Below are positions 45,129 to 56,560 of a DNA stretch of 64,000 bases, in pieces. This DNA comes from Cryptomeria japonica. Lineage: Eukaryota; Streptophyta; Pinopsida; Cupressales; Cupressaceae. The translations under genes were made by a program, and so were the position numbers. The notes beneath the pieces are model-generated. The model worked only from the letters and a program-made list of their open reading frames with translations, ran no database searches and was not told the origin of the DNA. The DNA lies in contig NC_081415.1 in assembly GCF_030272615.1 (NCBI RefSeq), positions 368,469,667 to 368,533,666 on the forward strand. The letters run 5' to 3'. How positions within the stretch are numbered: position 1 is the first letter of the stretch; every line of letters begins with the position of its first letter.

Positions 45129-45485
45129 GCAGTTGGAGATTGGCATCGGACTGACAAAAATTAACAGAGAAACCTTTGTTTGGCTTTGATGGAGGAGAGC
45201 TACTTCTCAGGGGGAGTAGTTGGATAAGCTGGTATTCATAATTAGTTCTATGGACTAGTTGTATCTGGTTTATGTATTGATTTGGCATTTGATGTCAAAG
45301 GGGGAGAGATATCTATGGAAAAACACATTATCTTTTGGGGAGAGATTGCTACTCTCTGCATCTGTATTTTGATTTCTGGTATTGATCTATTTTGGAGATT
45401 GATGTTTTTTGGTTTTTGGCTTTTCTACTTTGGCACTTAGATGGTTTTTCCATCCTGTGTTGCCATCAGTGCCAAAGGGGGAGAT
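45129..45485 (+). other. Element E 3' leader with several PPT-like tracts
   Basis: Non-coding. Purine-rich G runs occur at about 45208 (CAGGGGGAG), 45296 (CAAAGGGGGAGAG) and 45336 (TTGGGGAGAG), and directly before the LTR at 45472-45485 (CCAAAGGGGGAGAT). The last is the functional-position PPT. Confidence 0.75.
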
Positions 45486-46564
45486 TGTTGGTATTATGGA
45501 TGTGTTTCATTGGTTTTTTCATTGATGTCAGTTCTTATCAGCACTTATCTTCCTGGAGATCTTTGGTTATGTTCACTGGCATGTTCAGCGACTTATGCAT
45601 AGTCACCGGTATTTGGTTCACCAACAAGTTATATTATTCATTGGCACTGAGGATGATCCATTATCATCTGGAGATCACTTGGTTATGTTGAAGACATGGT
45701 TTGGATACTTGTTTAGGAATTTTGGTTATTGGTCTAATCGAGTTGGCATATTTGCTTCTACCAGCAAATTGGTCTAGGTTATGGACCAGCAAGCGTTATC
45801 TATTCCAGATTAGCACGACATGTTATGGAGATGATTTATTGATTGTTATTATTGTAAATACATTGAGCCAACATGATGCATCACATATTGATTCATTTGT
45901 AATTGATTTAATTGTAAATTTCTTAGTGAGCCGACCTACACATTTGGTCTTAGGTTTTGGTATATATGTAAGATCTCATTTGTGAGATTATGTGGTAGAA
46001 GAATATAGGAGATCAGATAAGGTTATGATATTCGATATATGCGAATATAAGTAGAGCTACTCATGCATACATCATTTGAAGATTCAAGGAATGTTTGAAG
46101 AAGATAATTAGAGCTTAACTGGTACTGAATCCAACATTGAAGATGCTACTTTGAGCAGTACATTATCATTGGATTTAATCATCCAATTGTAATCAGTGTG
46201 ACTCTCATTTTGTGATTGAGCAGCGAGCTCTAGGCAATTGGCCTTTCTGCATGTACAAACCCCATTTGTACACACATACTATCTACAATAGTATCATTTG
46301 ATTGTGGGTAAGGTTTCCCACCGTGGTTTTTCCCCTTACAGGGTTTTCACATACAAATATCTGTGTTATGTGTTGTGGATGTTGTTTCTCTTTCTATTTC
46401 ATGCATTAAGTTTCATCGATATTGTTATTAACTGTTAAACTGCAACCGGTATTAAGTTTGGTTTATTGGTATTATGCATCAAGTTTGATTAAGTTATATT
46501 TGGGTTGGAATTAATTGATAACTTATTAACCCCCCCCCCTCTTAGTTGCCTCTAGGTCCTAACA
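45486..46564 (+). repeat. Element E 3' LTR
   Basis: It matches the 5' LTR with scattered substitutions (several per 100 bases by eye) and a shorter C run (46530-46539). It ends CCTAACA before TCTTG. Confidence 0.92.
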
Positions 46565-47089
46565 TCTTGTTCGTACCTTCGTGTGAGGATTAGCTTCGTA
46601 GGTGTTTATGTGGTTTGTGGCTTATGCTTATCTCATGTTTGGAGATTATTGTTATTTGGAGACCTATGTGGTCATTGTATCATAATCTTTTGTAACCTTG
46701 TATTTGGTTAAGTTGTTTATGTATATTGAGAGCCATGTAATCATAAGATTGGGATGTTATTTATCAGTTTCCTTTATGTTATGTGTACATGCTTATTGAA
46801 GAGAAATTATGATGTATCCTTTAAGTCTTTCAATGTTGTAATATGTTATTGCATATGGCTTCTTGTGATCATTGAGTTAATGATGGATTATTGGATTAAC
46901 CTTAATTGTGGAATTTATCTTTTGGTTTTTATTCTTCATTGGTAACCCTTAAGGAATTCTGGTGTAAGTCTTGCACTTGTGTTATCATGCATGTTGTGTT
47001 TAATGCACCTATTATGTTTATACTTAAAAAAAAAAATTGTTTCACCCTTGTTGTGGGTTTTCCTTTGGGGTTCCTAGTGGGGCATTGCA
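46565..47089 (+). repeat. Element A 3' LTR, segment 4 and element end
   Basis: It begins with the TCTTG duplication and matches 1070-1618 of the 5' LTR with a few small deletions. It ends TTCCTAGTGGGGCATTGCA at 47089. Confidence 0.87.
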
Positions 47090-47239
47090 GTTAGCATGCA
47101 TTATAATAGATTCATCATATGTTAGAGTATTGTAAACATAAATTATTTTGAGATTAGACACATAAATAACATTCTCCACATTAACTTAGTACAACTTTCA
47201 CTAAATATCTTGTATTTCTTGGGTAATTGAAGGTTTGAA

Positions 47240-50200
47240 CAAGCACGTTTCATCATGTTATAGGTTCTCTTATGGGAATTGTGCAGTTCAAATATATCTC
47301 TAAGGGATTCCCAACTAAGAAGCTTATCATTCTCTATAATGTCCTTAAAGCATCTAATGCCTTTAATGGCCCATGCTTAGGCAAAGCAGCCTTGCATGAG
47401 CGCAAGAGGTTTAGACGAATGGAGCATGTTCCACCAAATAGACTTTTCCCCATGTATGTGGTCATTGTTCTTGGCCCTATTATTTGTGATGAAGGGTCTA
47501 ATAGTTTCCCAAGCTTTCCAAATAGACTTAAAAACACTTTAACCTTGCACTAAAACGACAAAGCCTCCAACCACTAGGTCACAAAAAGGAAGATATTTCC
47601 ATGATTTATCCTTCTTCGAAATATCTCTCAGGATGTTATTTCTTACTAGTATTTTCCATGGTTTGACTCCATCAAAATCTTGAAATATCCATTTTGCAGC
47701 AAGGGCTACTCCTTGTATTCTCAAGTCTTTTAGCCCAAGCCCTCCCAGATTCTTCTCTACTTGGCACCACCCCCACTTGACAGAGTGCATCTTTTTCTTT
47801 CCTTTCCCATCAGACCATAGGAAGTTCCTAATAGATTTTTGAATCTCCATGATTTGGTAGTTGGAGAACATCCAGACCGAGGAGTAGTAAATACTGTATG
47901 AGGATAGAATTTTTTGACAAACTTGCACTCTTGCAACAAGTGAAAGATACCTATTGTTCCATTTATTGAGCTTCTTATCAATTTTGCCTCTAACCTATAG
48001 CCACATATCCTTAAGAGATGGAAATATGGCAAAGGGTATGCCCAGGTACCTTACTATTTTATTAGGCACTCCCCATTGGATGCCAAACTGATCTAGCCAA
48101 ACCGGCATCTCCTCTTTCCACCCAAGCAGGGTGGATTTAGCCTGGGAGATTTTGGCCCTTGAGATAACACCTAGGAGCTTAATTTTGCACTCTAGGGCTT
48201 CCATATTATGCTTGGTGAGTTCTACAAAAAGTGCAGTGTCATCAACGAACTAGGTATTAATCAGTTTGGACCCATCCAGAAGTTTAACACCTCCTACTTT
48301 AGGGGGGATGGTGTAGTCTCTTAAGATATAGTACAATGCATCAGATGCTATGACAAAGAGAGCAGGGGCAATAGGAAAACCCTTTCTGATAGACCTACTG
48401 AGCTCAATAGGTTGTGAGAGAGAACCATTAATGTTAATCTGAGCAGACACATCTTTAAGGAGAATCTTCACCCATTTACAGAATTCCCCTGGGAATCCAA
48501 AGGCTTCTAACATCATTAATATAAACTTCCATTCAACCCTGTCATAGGCCTTCTCAAAATCCAAGAGAAACATGGCTGCATTCTGCCCTAAAACATTTGC
48601 CTAGTCCATCGCCTCCCAGCCGATGATTAAGTTTTCCACTATATACCTTCCTTTCATGAACCCTGTTTGAGTGGGGCAAATGAATTTTGGTAGCACATTC
48701 TCTAGTCTGAGCACGAGAGATTTGGCTAGAATTTTATAGGATACATTGAGAAGAGTAATTGGTCTCCAATTCTTAATAAGTGACTTGTCTCTTTCTTTGG
48801 GCAGTAACTTAATAGTCCGTTTGTTGATAAGCTCTCCTAATGAGCCCCTCTAAAAAGCCTCTGAGTATAATTCATGAAGGTCCTAACAGATCCACTCCTC
48901 ATTAGCTTTATAGAATTTGATATGCAAACCATCGAGACCCAGAGATTTGTCATTGCCCAGGTTCCTAATAGCAGTTTTTAGCTCACCCACAGAGATAGCT
49001 TCTCCCAACATTTGTGCGTCTTCCCCTAAAATCTTACTGGGAATAATAGCTCTACACTTTTCTCTGGCTTCCTGTGAATTAAGGGAGTCTTCCAAGGAGA
49101 AGAGTTCTTTGTAATACTTGTAGAAAGCCTCTTTAATGTCTTCCAAATCCCTTACCTCTTTATTTTCTATCCATAACCTATCAATCTTTTCTCTAAATTG
49201 TTTTTGTTTAAGCATGTTGAAGAAAAATTTAGACCCTTTGTCACCGAATTGCATCCACTGACCCCAGGCCCTAACCATTGCACCTCTAATCTTGACTTGT
49301 TGGTGCTTCCTCAGTGCATCCCTTGCCTGAGTCACTTTGTCCGAGATTTCTACTTTTCTTGGACTATTCTTGATATCAAATTCACACTGGTATTGTTCAT
49401 TTGTAAGAGATTTTAGCTTTCTTCTGCCCAATAGTTTGGAGTAACATCCGCCAACTCATAACATTTTGGTTCCACCTGTCTACATGGGAATTCATTTCCT
49501 TGTTTCCTTTGTTGAGAAGCCTAATAATTTTTATGGGGACCAACACATCTGGATACTTAAGGACATGGGTGTTAAGGATGAATTTATCTCCTCTTCTCCC
49601 TTGGCCAGCTAGAGAATCTCTAAGGTTAATTAGGGAGATCACAGGGTGATGATCTATGAGTGAGACCAGCCAAACTGTCACAATGTTACCCTTCTTATCT
49701 GGTGCTAGGGAGAAATGATCTCTATCAACATAAAACCTATCCAACCTGCAACATATCCCATTCTTTCCTTTCTAATAATTCCACCAAGTAAACGAGATTC
49801 CTTTTGCATCTTTCTTGTTGCCAAGTAAGGGGTCCAATAGCTTCCTGCAATTTTTCATTCTATCCCAATGTAATTTCTCTACCCCTTTCCATTCCAAAGG
49901 GACACCTCCACATTTATCTTCATGATTCTCTATCATGTTGAAGTCTCCCCCAATAATCCATGATATATCAGGGAGGGAGGCAATCCAGTCCCATAGTTGT
50001 GTCCTATCTCTATATTCATTGGTAGCATAAACTGAACATACTCCGATGATAGTTTTATTAAAGTCCAGTGACGCCCACACTGCTCTGTTGCACGGTGATC
50101 ACCCTTGGTTGATAATGTTTTCTTTCCATTTGGAGTTGATGAGGAGGCCAACTCTTCCTCTACCATTTTGATGTCTTGATTAGATCTTGACAGAGTCTTT

Positions 50201-50360
50201 CCAGATGAAATCTAAATTGATCTCCAAGGTAAATTTAACTGGTTTTAGTTCTTTTAGCATGACAAAATCTGCATCTCTATGCTGGTTAATAAATTTTATT
50301 AACTATTTTCTACCTTTTTGGAGACTCCAAACCTCTAATATTCCATGAGATGCACTTCAT
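47240..50360 (-). pseudogene. LINE-c ORF2: endonuclease and reverse transcriptase
   Basis: ATG at 50360-50358 (MKCISWNIRGLE, the usual start of the AP-type endonuclease). Endonuclease motifs are SWIIGGDFNMIENHEDKCGG near 49935 and a DHHP near 49650. RT lies at about 48900-48200: NDKSLGLDGLHIKFYK, FLLDFEKAYDRVEWKF, INGSLSQPIELSRSIRKGFP and FVDD near 48240, then KIVRYLGIPFA. The post-RT tail FLWSDGKGKKKMHSVKW with GGLGLKDLR is near 47800. Stops and frameshifts are frequent (the fragments fall in all three frames). The protein would nick target DNA and copy the LINE RNA. RNase H is not present in the window. Confidence 0.85.
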
Positions 50361-52215
50361 CATTGACTAGAGAAAATTCTTTTCTCCTTAGCAGCTTTGA
50401 AGCTGCTAAAACATATGGGGAGATTTTTCTTCTCTTCATTTTTCTTTCTATTAGTTGATCCCTTGTTCTTTGAACCCCCTGGTCTACCTCTTCTTCTTCT
50501 GGTAGTAGCCTTAGGGTTCTCAGAATCCATCATCCATTCCCCTTCTTCACTGATGTACTCATCATTTTACAAGTCAACTTCAGACTTGGGTTCCTTATTG
50601 TGATTAGTCTGACTAAGGGCTTTGTTGTTTTCAAAATAGGGGTCGCAAGCCTCTAGGCTATTACAACATTCTAGAGTTTCATCCTCAAAGGCTAAGGGCT
50701 TACCACACCTAACATCACAACTATTAGGGTTAGCAACAATGACCTCAATCACACAGTTATTCTCAATTTCAACAAACTTCTTAGGGGAGAGGGAGACAAC
50801 CGTGTCAGGAGTGAATTTTGTAAGAGAGGGGGTGGCTATTGTATCAACAGTGTCGCATGTTGAGGCTAGCTCATAGGACACATCCATATCAACAGATTTT
50901 TTATGAGTAGCCTTATCGTTTATTGTCCCACTAGAACTCCCTCTCTTACCTAACTCGCTACTGACATCGTTCCTCTCAAAAAATACCTGATCTATGGTTT
51001 TATCAATGGAAGATGTTTCTTTCAAGACCGAGAATATCATTTCAGGGAGGTATCCTGCACATCATCATCCATAGGTGAAGCCACAGAGGATTTATCCTTT
51101 CTGTTTTTAAAATCATTAGGGTTATTTGCCCTAATTTTCTCCAGTGCTAGTTGCTGGGCATTTTTCCTTCTCCTTTTCCTAGAGTTTTTCTCCACCATTT
51201 GAAAATCATCCTGTTGACTTTCTCCCATTTGTTTTAGGGCTTCCAAAATTGCAGAATGCGGGGTGGGGATAAACTTGGGGATATCAAAATTAACTAATTT
51301 TCCAGTCTCAGAGGTTTTATTACTTTCTCCATTCATAACTCTGTTAATTTTTTTACTAAGGGATTTAAGACTGTCCATGAGAGGAGTATTATTATTGTGA
51401 GTCGGAGGAGGGTCACTAGTATCCTTGCAGGCCTTCTCCATTCCTTTATGTCTATTTACAATTGGGAAATTTTTATGAATATGTCCCTATTTTCCACAGA
51501 GGAAGCATGCATTAATCCCTTTGAGGCTTTCAATAGGGCAAATGACAATTTTATTATCTAAATTAATATTCACCGAATTAGGGAGGTCTCGGCCAGGGTT
51601 GATCAATACTAGAACCCTAGCATCCAAATGAGGAATAAGAGAAGCCAAATTATCCATCCGGATAGTCTTACTAATCGGTCCAAGAAATTAAGGAATGAAT
51701 CTCCATAACAGCGGTGGGACATTTTTAAGCAGAAGCCACCTAGGGAATGAGAGCGTTAAAATTTCTTCATTGACCACTTCCGTAGACCATCCTAGGGCTC
51801 AAAATGTACATTTACCCACCGCCCAATATTGTTTTCTAATGACTTCTAATTGAGCCTTGTGATCTTTGAAAAAAAAAAATGAATAATCCTTTTTTAATTA
51901 ATCTACATAATGAAACTTGAAAACCTAATTTAATATTCTAGATATTCCTAAACCAGTCGTTAAGAAAATTTCTGGCCGAACATTTATCTATATCAATAGC
52001 AGCAAAGAAAATCATAGTATCCTTTAACCTATTATTTTCTATAGAAATTTCATTACACATTAATTCATTTGGAGAAATGGAGATTGATTCTAAGTTACAG
52101 TTAGGGTCCTTACCTTCTCCACAGGGACCGCCATTGGCAAGAGACACAAACCTTGCACCTTCTACAACGATGAAAGATGGTTGTTTAACGACATCTCTGA
52201 AATATTTCTTCCTTC
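50360..52215 (-). pseudogene. LINE-c ORF1: nucleic-acid-binding protein
   Basis: On the minus strand an N-terminal domain of the plant L1 ORF1 type (near 52190-51950: PSFIVVEGARFVSLANG-like text, then NELMCNEISIENNRLKDT) is followed by more decayed text. A CCHC zinc knuckle lies near 51500 (CFLCGK, GHIHKNFP). A long polar region with KKINRVMNGESNK and NSRKRRRKNAQQLALEKIRA (51441-51040) comes next. The last part has RRRRGRPGGSKNKG near 50480, an AT-hook-like or nuclear-localisation patch. It ends with TGA at 50362-50360, overlapping the ORF2 ATG (TGATG). In-frame stops include TAA at 50567. The start codon is not certain, because a stop precedes the domain near the microsatellite. Confidence 0.75.
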
Positions 52216-52222
52216 CATCTCA

Positions 52223-52244
52223 CATATACACATACACACACACA

Positions 52245-52322
<78 letters not shown>

Positions 52323-52345
52323 TATATATATGTATATATATATAC
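52223..52345 (+). repeat. CA/TA microsatellite
   Basis: About 85 bases of nearly pure (CA)n (52236-52320) are followed by TATATATG-type repeats. Strand-symmetric frames made of Val-Cys or Thr-His repeats here are artefacts. Confidence 0.95.
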
Positions 52346-52600
52346 ATATATTCCACGTGACAACAATTTATCCCCTCAGTCGAGAGGTCCATACAGAACA
52401 CAATCGATCACAAGGTGAGTAAGCTCTCTCCGATGGGAGCCGAACCCTCCCCCAATAGAGTCACCAATTTTGTTAACACAAACTAGTCGCCACTACACCA
52501 AAAGTCTGAATTGTTAGTGGAAGCATCATCAGAGAGGTTAGGGTGTCAAGGAGGGTTGAGGGTTCCACGTGACAACACATATATATGTATGTATATATAT
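52346..52600. other. Unassigned segment with a duplicated CCACGTGACAACA
   Basis: TTCCACGTGACAACA occurs at about 52350 and about 52564, bracketing about 210 bases that include the G-box core CACGTG at each end. Both copies sit next to TA-rich microsatellite. No gene is recognised. Confidence 0.5.
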
Positions 52601-52812
52601 AGGTCTTTATGAAGAGGGCCAATGAGAGAGGGATGGATAGAGAGGGGGATATATCTAGGGAGAGAGGAAGATATAATAGATATAAAGAGAGGTGGAAGGA
52701 GAAATGAAGATGGAGAGATGGTAGGTAGGGATAGAGAGAGGGGGAGTGATATGGAGATATAGAGAAAGATGAATATGGAGATATATAAATCTAGAGAGAG
52801 AAAGGGAATTGG
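52600..52812 (+). repeat. GA-rich purine tract
   Basis: A long stretch is dominated by GAGAGA, GGATAGAGAG and ATATGGAGATA words on the plus strand, without an exact period. Confidence 0.8.
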
Positions 52813-54862
52813 ACTAAATCAATAGTTGTATCAATGACTGTAAAAAGAATTAAAAAATAAATCTTATACTAATGAGATATTGCATAATCTATTGGCATAT
52901 GATATCTCAACTTATCCTTCACTAAGTGGTTTTCTGAGACCTTTTTTGTGAAGTGTTATTCTAGATGTGAACCATTGTTTTTATTAAAATCCTCTCAAAC
53001 TACACATTTCACTTATATTTCATGAGAAAAAGGTTAGTTGCTATATTTTATCAATTTTGGGTGGTCACGAATTTGAATGATCACATTCATTGATAGATGC
53101 TTATATTGTAGTAAATTAACAAATATTTTCATTGCTATATTATTGAATGATAGTAAATTATTGAATATTTTCACTACTATATTGCTTAACTCACACATGG
53201 TAAGGAAGCCTAATTTATGGGCCAAGTAAGAGTTATATCTTGGTATTTTAGGCTTTGATTGATAATATGTATTTTACCCTATGAAATAATGAGATTCAAA
53301 GTTTATAAATTGATGGTTAATATCACTTATAAAAAAAGCGTTTTAAATTTTTTCTAATACTCTTTCAAATTTATATGCTAGTGGTGAAATTATTTTATTG
53401 GAAAATTGTGTTCATCTCGTCATATTTCTATGATTTTTCCCTATTTCCATGGAGTACCATAGAAAACATCTAGAAAATTAGGGAAATGAGAAAAATTCTA
53501 TTGTCACTCATATTGATGATCATCATGAGAAGGTTGAACCAAATCTAGATTAAGAGAGTTCACTAGATATAAGGATACCACACATTTTATATTAGAACGT
53601 ATTTTGACAAATTTGTCAATTTAACTTTTATTAAAATAATGAATATTTCTACGCTCAAACCACACATGGCTAAATATGTGTGTTCTTATCATCAATATAT
53701 GACCATTCTATGGATATGTTTCATTTATACTGAATAATAAATTTCAAGACTCTATTAACAAGGAATGATACACTTGTTACATCCAATTAAATGACGAGGT
53801 TGCTTTTGATACTAGTCATGATTGTTTATATATTCTAACATGCATAGTAAGATACGATGAAGCTACATATACATATATCCTACAATCACCACAATAAATT
53901 AAAGAGTATAGATGCCATGCTATTCTGGTGGATGATCTCATAGGGGCATGCATTATAGTAATATATCATGTGATTGAATTGTGATAGACTCACTAAATGG
54001 GGATTGTTTCATAGGATAATTTATTTCTTTTATCTCTTACTATGTGATATTTTTTTTCCCTTAATTTACTTTTTTGGATCTACATAGGCAAGTGCATGGA
54101 AATGAGAGACAAATAAGTGGACAACTTTAGTATTTTCTATAAAACATTAGTTTATTACATAAAATGTGTAGGTGTTATGGAACTATACGAGTGACAACAT
54201 CTACAGATTATGTTTTATGAAAATTAATACAAAACATGACATCCTCACATTTTGTTTTGTATTATTTTTTAAATCTTAATACATACATATTTTTATTTCT
54301 TGAGTTGAAACTTTTGATGACCCCAACCATATCCTGGAAGGATTCCTAGGGTTTGAACATCTCTTTTGGCTCCCAATTTTATATTTTCACCATAAAAAAA
54401 TGAATTCAAACTTCAAGCTCCTCAAATCTACGTGTTTTATAATGAAATTTTCTGAAGCCACAGCCAAAATACTGAGCTATTTCTTACCTTTATAGCCATA
54501 TCATTTTCTTAATATATTTTTAATGTTAATTATTTTTATTTTATTTGAAGAGTTTCTTCATATTCCTCTAAAACATATGTATTGATTTTTATTTATAACT
54601 TTTCATTCATCTAAATTTGAAAGCATATACTTATTATTGTTCTACGCTTCATTATATACATGTTCAAAAAAAATATTTTGTTAGTTTTATGTGAGTTATT
54701 TGATGTACAGACTTAGGGTGAAATTTTTAAGATTCACCCGATTTAAAATATCATGTTACATATATGTAATAAAAAAACACATGTAGCACTCACTTTCAAT
54801 TTATTTTTATAAAATAATTTCAAACATACCTAATTCAATAGGTAAACACATTGAAATGAGGG
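52813..54862. other. AT-rich intergenic DNA, no gene recognised
   Basis: I read both strands and see no ORF with a recognisable domain, no LTR end and no terminal inverted repeat. It may be very old transposon sequence. Confidence 0.6.
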
Positions 54863-56490
54863 TGTTGGAAACTTGAGTTGTTGTGTTGTGTTGTCATTGA
54901 TGTCAACCTATCTTGTGTTGTTATTGTCGTCAACCTGTATAGTATTGTCATTGGTATCACTATGTATTGCAGATGGTTCTATGTTTTAGATGGTCCAAAA
55001 ATGTATGTTATGAGTTTGTTGTGTAGACTGAAAGTGATATTGAGGTGTTTCTAGAAATTTGGTGTAGTAGAAGTTTCAAATATGCAGGAAAAAGTATTAA
55101 TGTAGGAAAGAGTTTTTAATGTATTAGTGGAAGAATGCTTTGCATTCCTCCAATATGTGAAGATAATGGAGTGTGGTTCTAGATACAATATTTATGATAC
55201 GTGTATGTTTTACTATCAAGTTTGTAGGTACTTCTTACTTAGATGGTAAAGGTGGTTGTTCTTGTTTCTGACATTGCCTATCTATTAGAATTGGTTCAAA
55301 GAATACTTGACAGTTCTTTGATTTGTAGATTCAAGTATTGCAACTTAGAGGTCATTTTTTTTGGTTTGTCTAGTGTTCCAATTTAGTTTCCTAGTGATGT
55401 TTTGATTGGCAAGACAAGTTGTGGTGGCTTGTGTTTAGTTCTATCAACTGCTTTTGTTTTTGGATGATTGTGGTGGTGTATCTTATCTAGATCATGCTCT
55501 TTTGGTATAAATATACTTTTGTGGTTGTGTTTGAAGGTTGATACGAGTCTCATCATGGTGTGTGTAGATCCGCATTGAGTTTTTTACATTGGAAGATTTT
55601 TTTTGGGTTGCCTGGTTGACATGCTACATTGTTTATCTACACATTTCATTTGATGCCAACATTTGAGGATGTGTTAGTGTATGCATTTCGTTGAAATCAT
55701 TTGAAAGAAATATTTTGTAATATATTTTTGTGTCCCATTTATCTCTAGAGTGAACCTCATTTAATGTTATAGGTCCAGGGGATCGAATTTATGTAATATT
55801 GTTTACATTGTCTGTAACCGACCCTTAACTAGGGTTTTGATGAATTAACTTGTATATATAGGAGTGTGGATGTATTAATTGATTATTGGATGCATGAAAA
55901 TTGATGTGAAGTGTATTTGAATGATGCACAAGTAGATTTGGTATAGAAAAAGTGCAAAAGACAGTTGTGGAGAGATTTGAGACAAAGTTTGATTCTTTTT
56001 CATGATATTGGTCACTTGACATAGTGGTTTTAGGACAATTTCATGATCAAAAGGTCTTGTTTTTATTTTTATTTTATTAATCCTCTACACCTACCAGAAG
56101 AAGGCATGTTCCTTTTGGTAGCCATTGCATTCATTTGTATCTTGCCTTGAGATACTGAGTCTCAGTACCACAAGTCCTTTATATCTTGACCTAAGGTTGT
56201 GCGCCTTAGTCAAGTGCAAGTCCTTTCAAGCGTACTGAGCTCCTTGGCCCCAACCTAAACTTGTAATCAATTATTAATATTGTGAGTGTGAATGTGAATC
56301 TCACCATAGTTTTTCCCATTTAGGGTTTTACACGTAAATTTGGTGTTCATGTGTATGTTGTGCATTGTGCTTTCATGTTTCGTAATTCTAATAATAAGTT
56401 AAGTGTGGTTTGAAGTTTAGTGGATCAAAAGTGCAAAGTGTTTTGAGGTTTAGACCGATTCACCCCCCTCTTAGTCTTGTGATGCGTTCA
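54863..56490 (+). repeat. Element F 5' LTR
   Basis: It starts TGTTGGAAAC, has CACCCCCCTCTTAGT near its end like element E, and ends GCGTTCA before the PBS. The 3' copy begins at 63293. Confidence 0.78.
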
Positions 56491-56495
56491 AAAAT

Positions 56496-56507
56496 TGGTA
56501 TCAGAGT
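56496..56507 (+). other. Element F primer binding site
   Basis: TGGTATCAGAGT, 5 bases after the LTR end; the initiator-Met tRNA type, better preserved than in A or E. Confidence 0.8.
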
Positions 56508-56560
56508 TTGGTCCCTCCTAGAGAAGCTTAATCGCGTGAGGAAGATCCGAAGTGGCCTAG

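Larger units (their letters stand above)
39839..46564 (+). mobile_element. Element E: complete Ty1/copia retrotransposon
   Basis: It is 6.7 kb, with LTRs 39839-40931 (1093 bp) and 45486-46564 (1079 bp) starting TGTTGGTATT and ending CCTAACA. The exact 5-base duplication TCTTG lies at 39834-39838 and 46565-46569. It has PBS, one gag-pol frame, PPT and the domain order protease-integrase-RT-RNase H, which defines copia. It is inserted in element A's 3' LTR. Confidence 0.93.
1..47089 (+). mobile_element. Element A: Ty3/gypsy chromovirus, left end outside the window, 3' LTR broken by insertions
   Basis: A Ty3/gypsy LTR retrotransposon whose 5' LTR runs off the left edge. The internal part (1619-6484) carries PBS, gag, protease, RT, RNase H, integrase, a chromodomain-like tail and a polypurine tract in the usual order. 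The 3' LTR starts at 6485 with TGTAGTACCCC and ends at 47089 with GGGGCATTGCA. Its pieces are 6485-6587, 10256-12699, 39390-39838 and 46565-47089, separated by LINE-a, LINE-b (with C and D inside) and copia E. Position 1 corresponds to 12072 in the 3' copy. The summed LTR length is about 3.5 kb. The two LTR copies differ clearly more than those of element D, so A is older. The flanking target duplication should start at 47090 (GTTAG), but its partner lies left of the window. Confidence 0.88.
47090..52215 (-). mobile_element. LINE-c: L1-type LINE with ORF1 and ORF2
   Basis: A minus-strand LINE with ORF1 (about 52215-50360) and ORF2 (50360 down to about 47240). Compared with LINE-a and LINE-b it is a different family: the shared post-RT region aligns only at motif level. 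No RNase H or 3' end is found before element A's LTR end at 47089, and no poly(A). The simplest reading is that element A inserted into LINE-c, so the missing 3' part lies left of the window. The 5' end near 52215 abuts a CA microsatellite. Confidence 0.8.

Noticed and set aside
47272-47553. Plus-strand ORF of 93 codons
   Set aside because: It is the reverse complement of the decayed post-RT part of LINE-c ORF2.
52077-52418. Frames of Thr-His and Val-Cys repeats
   Set aside because: Products of the CA microsatellite; no start context or domain.
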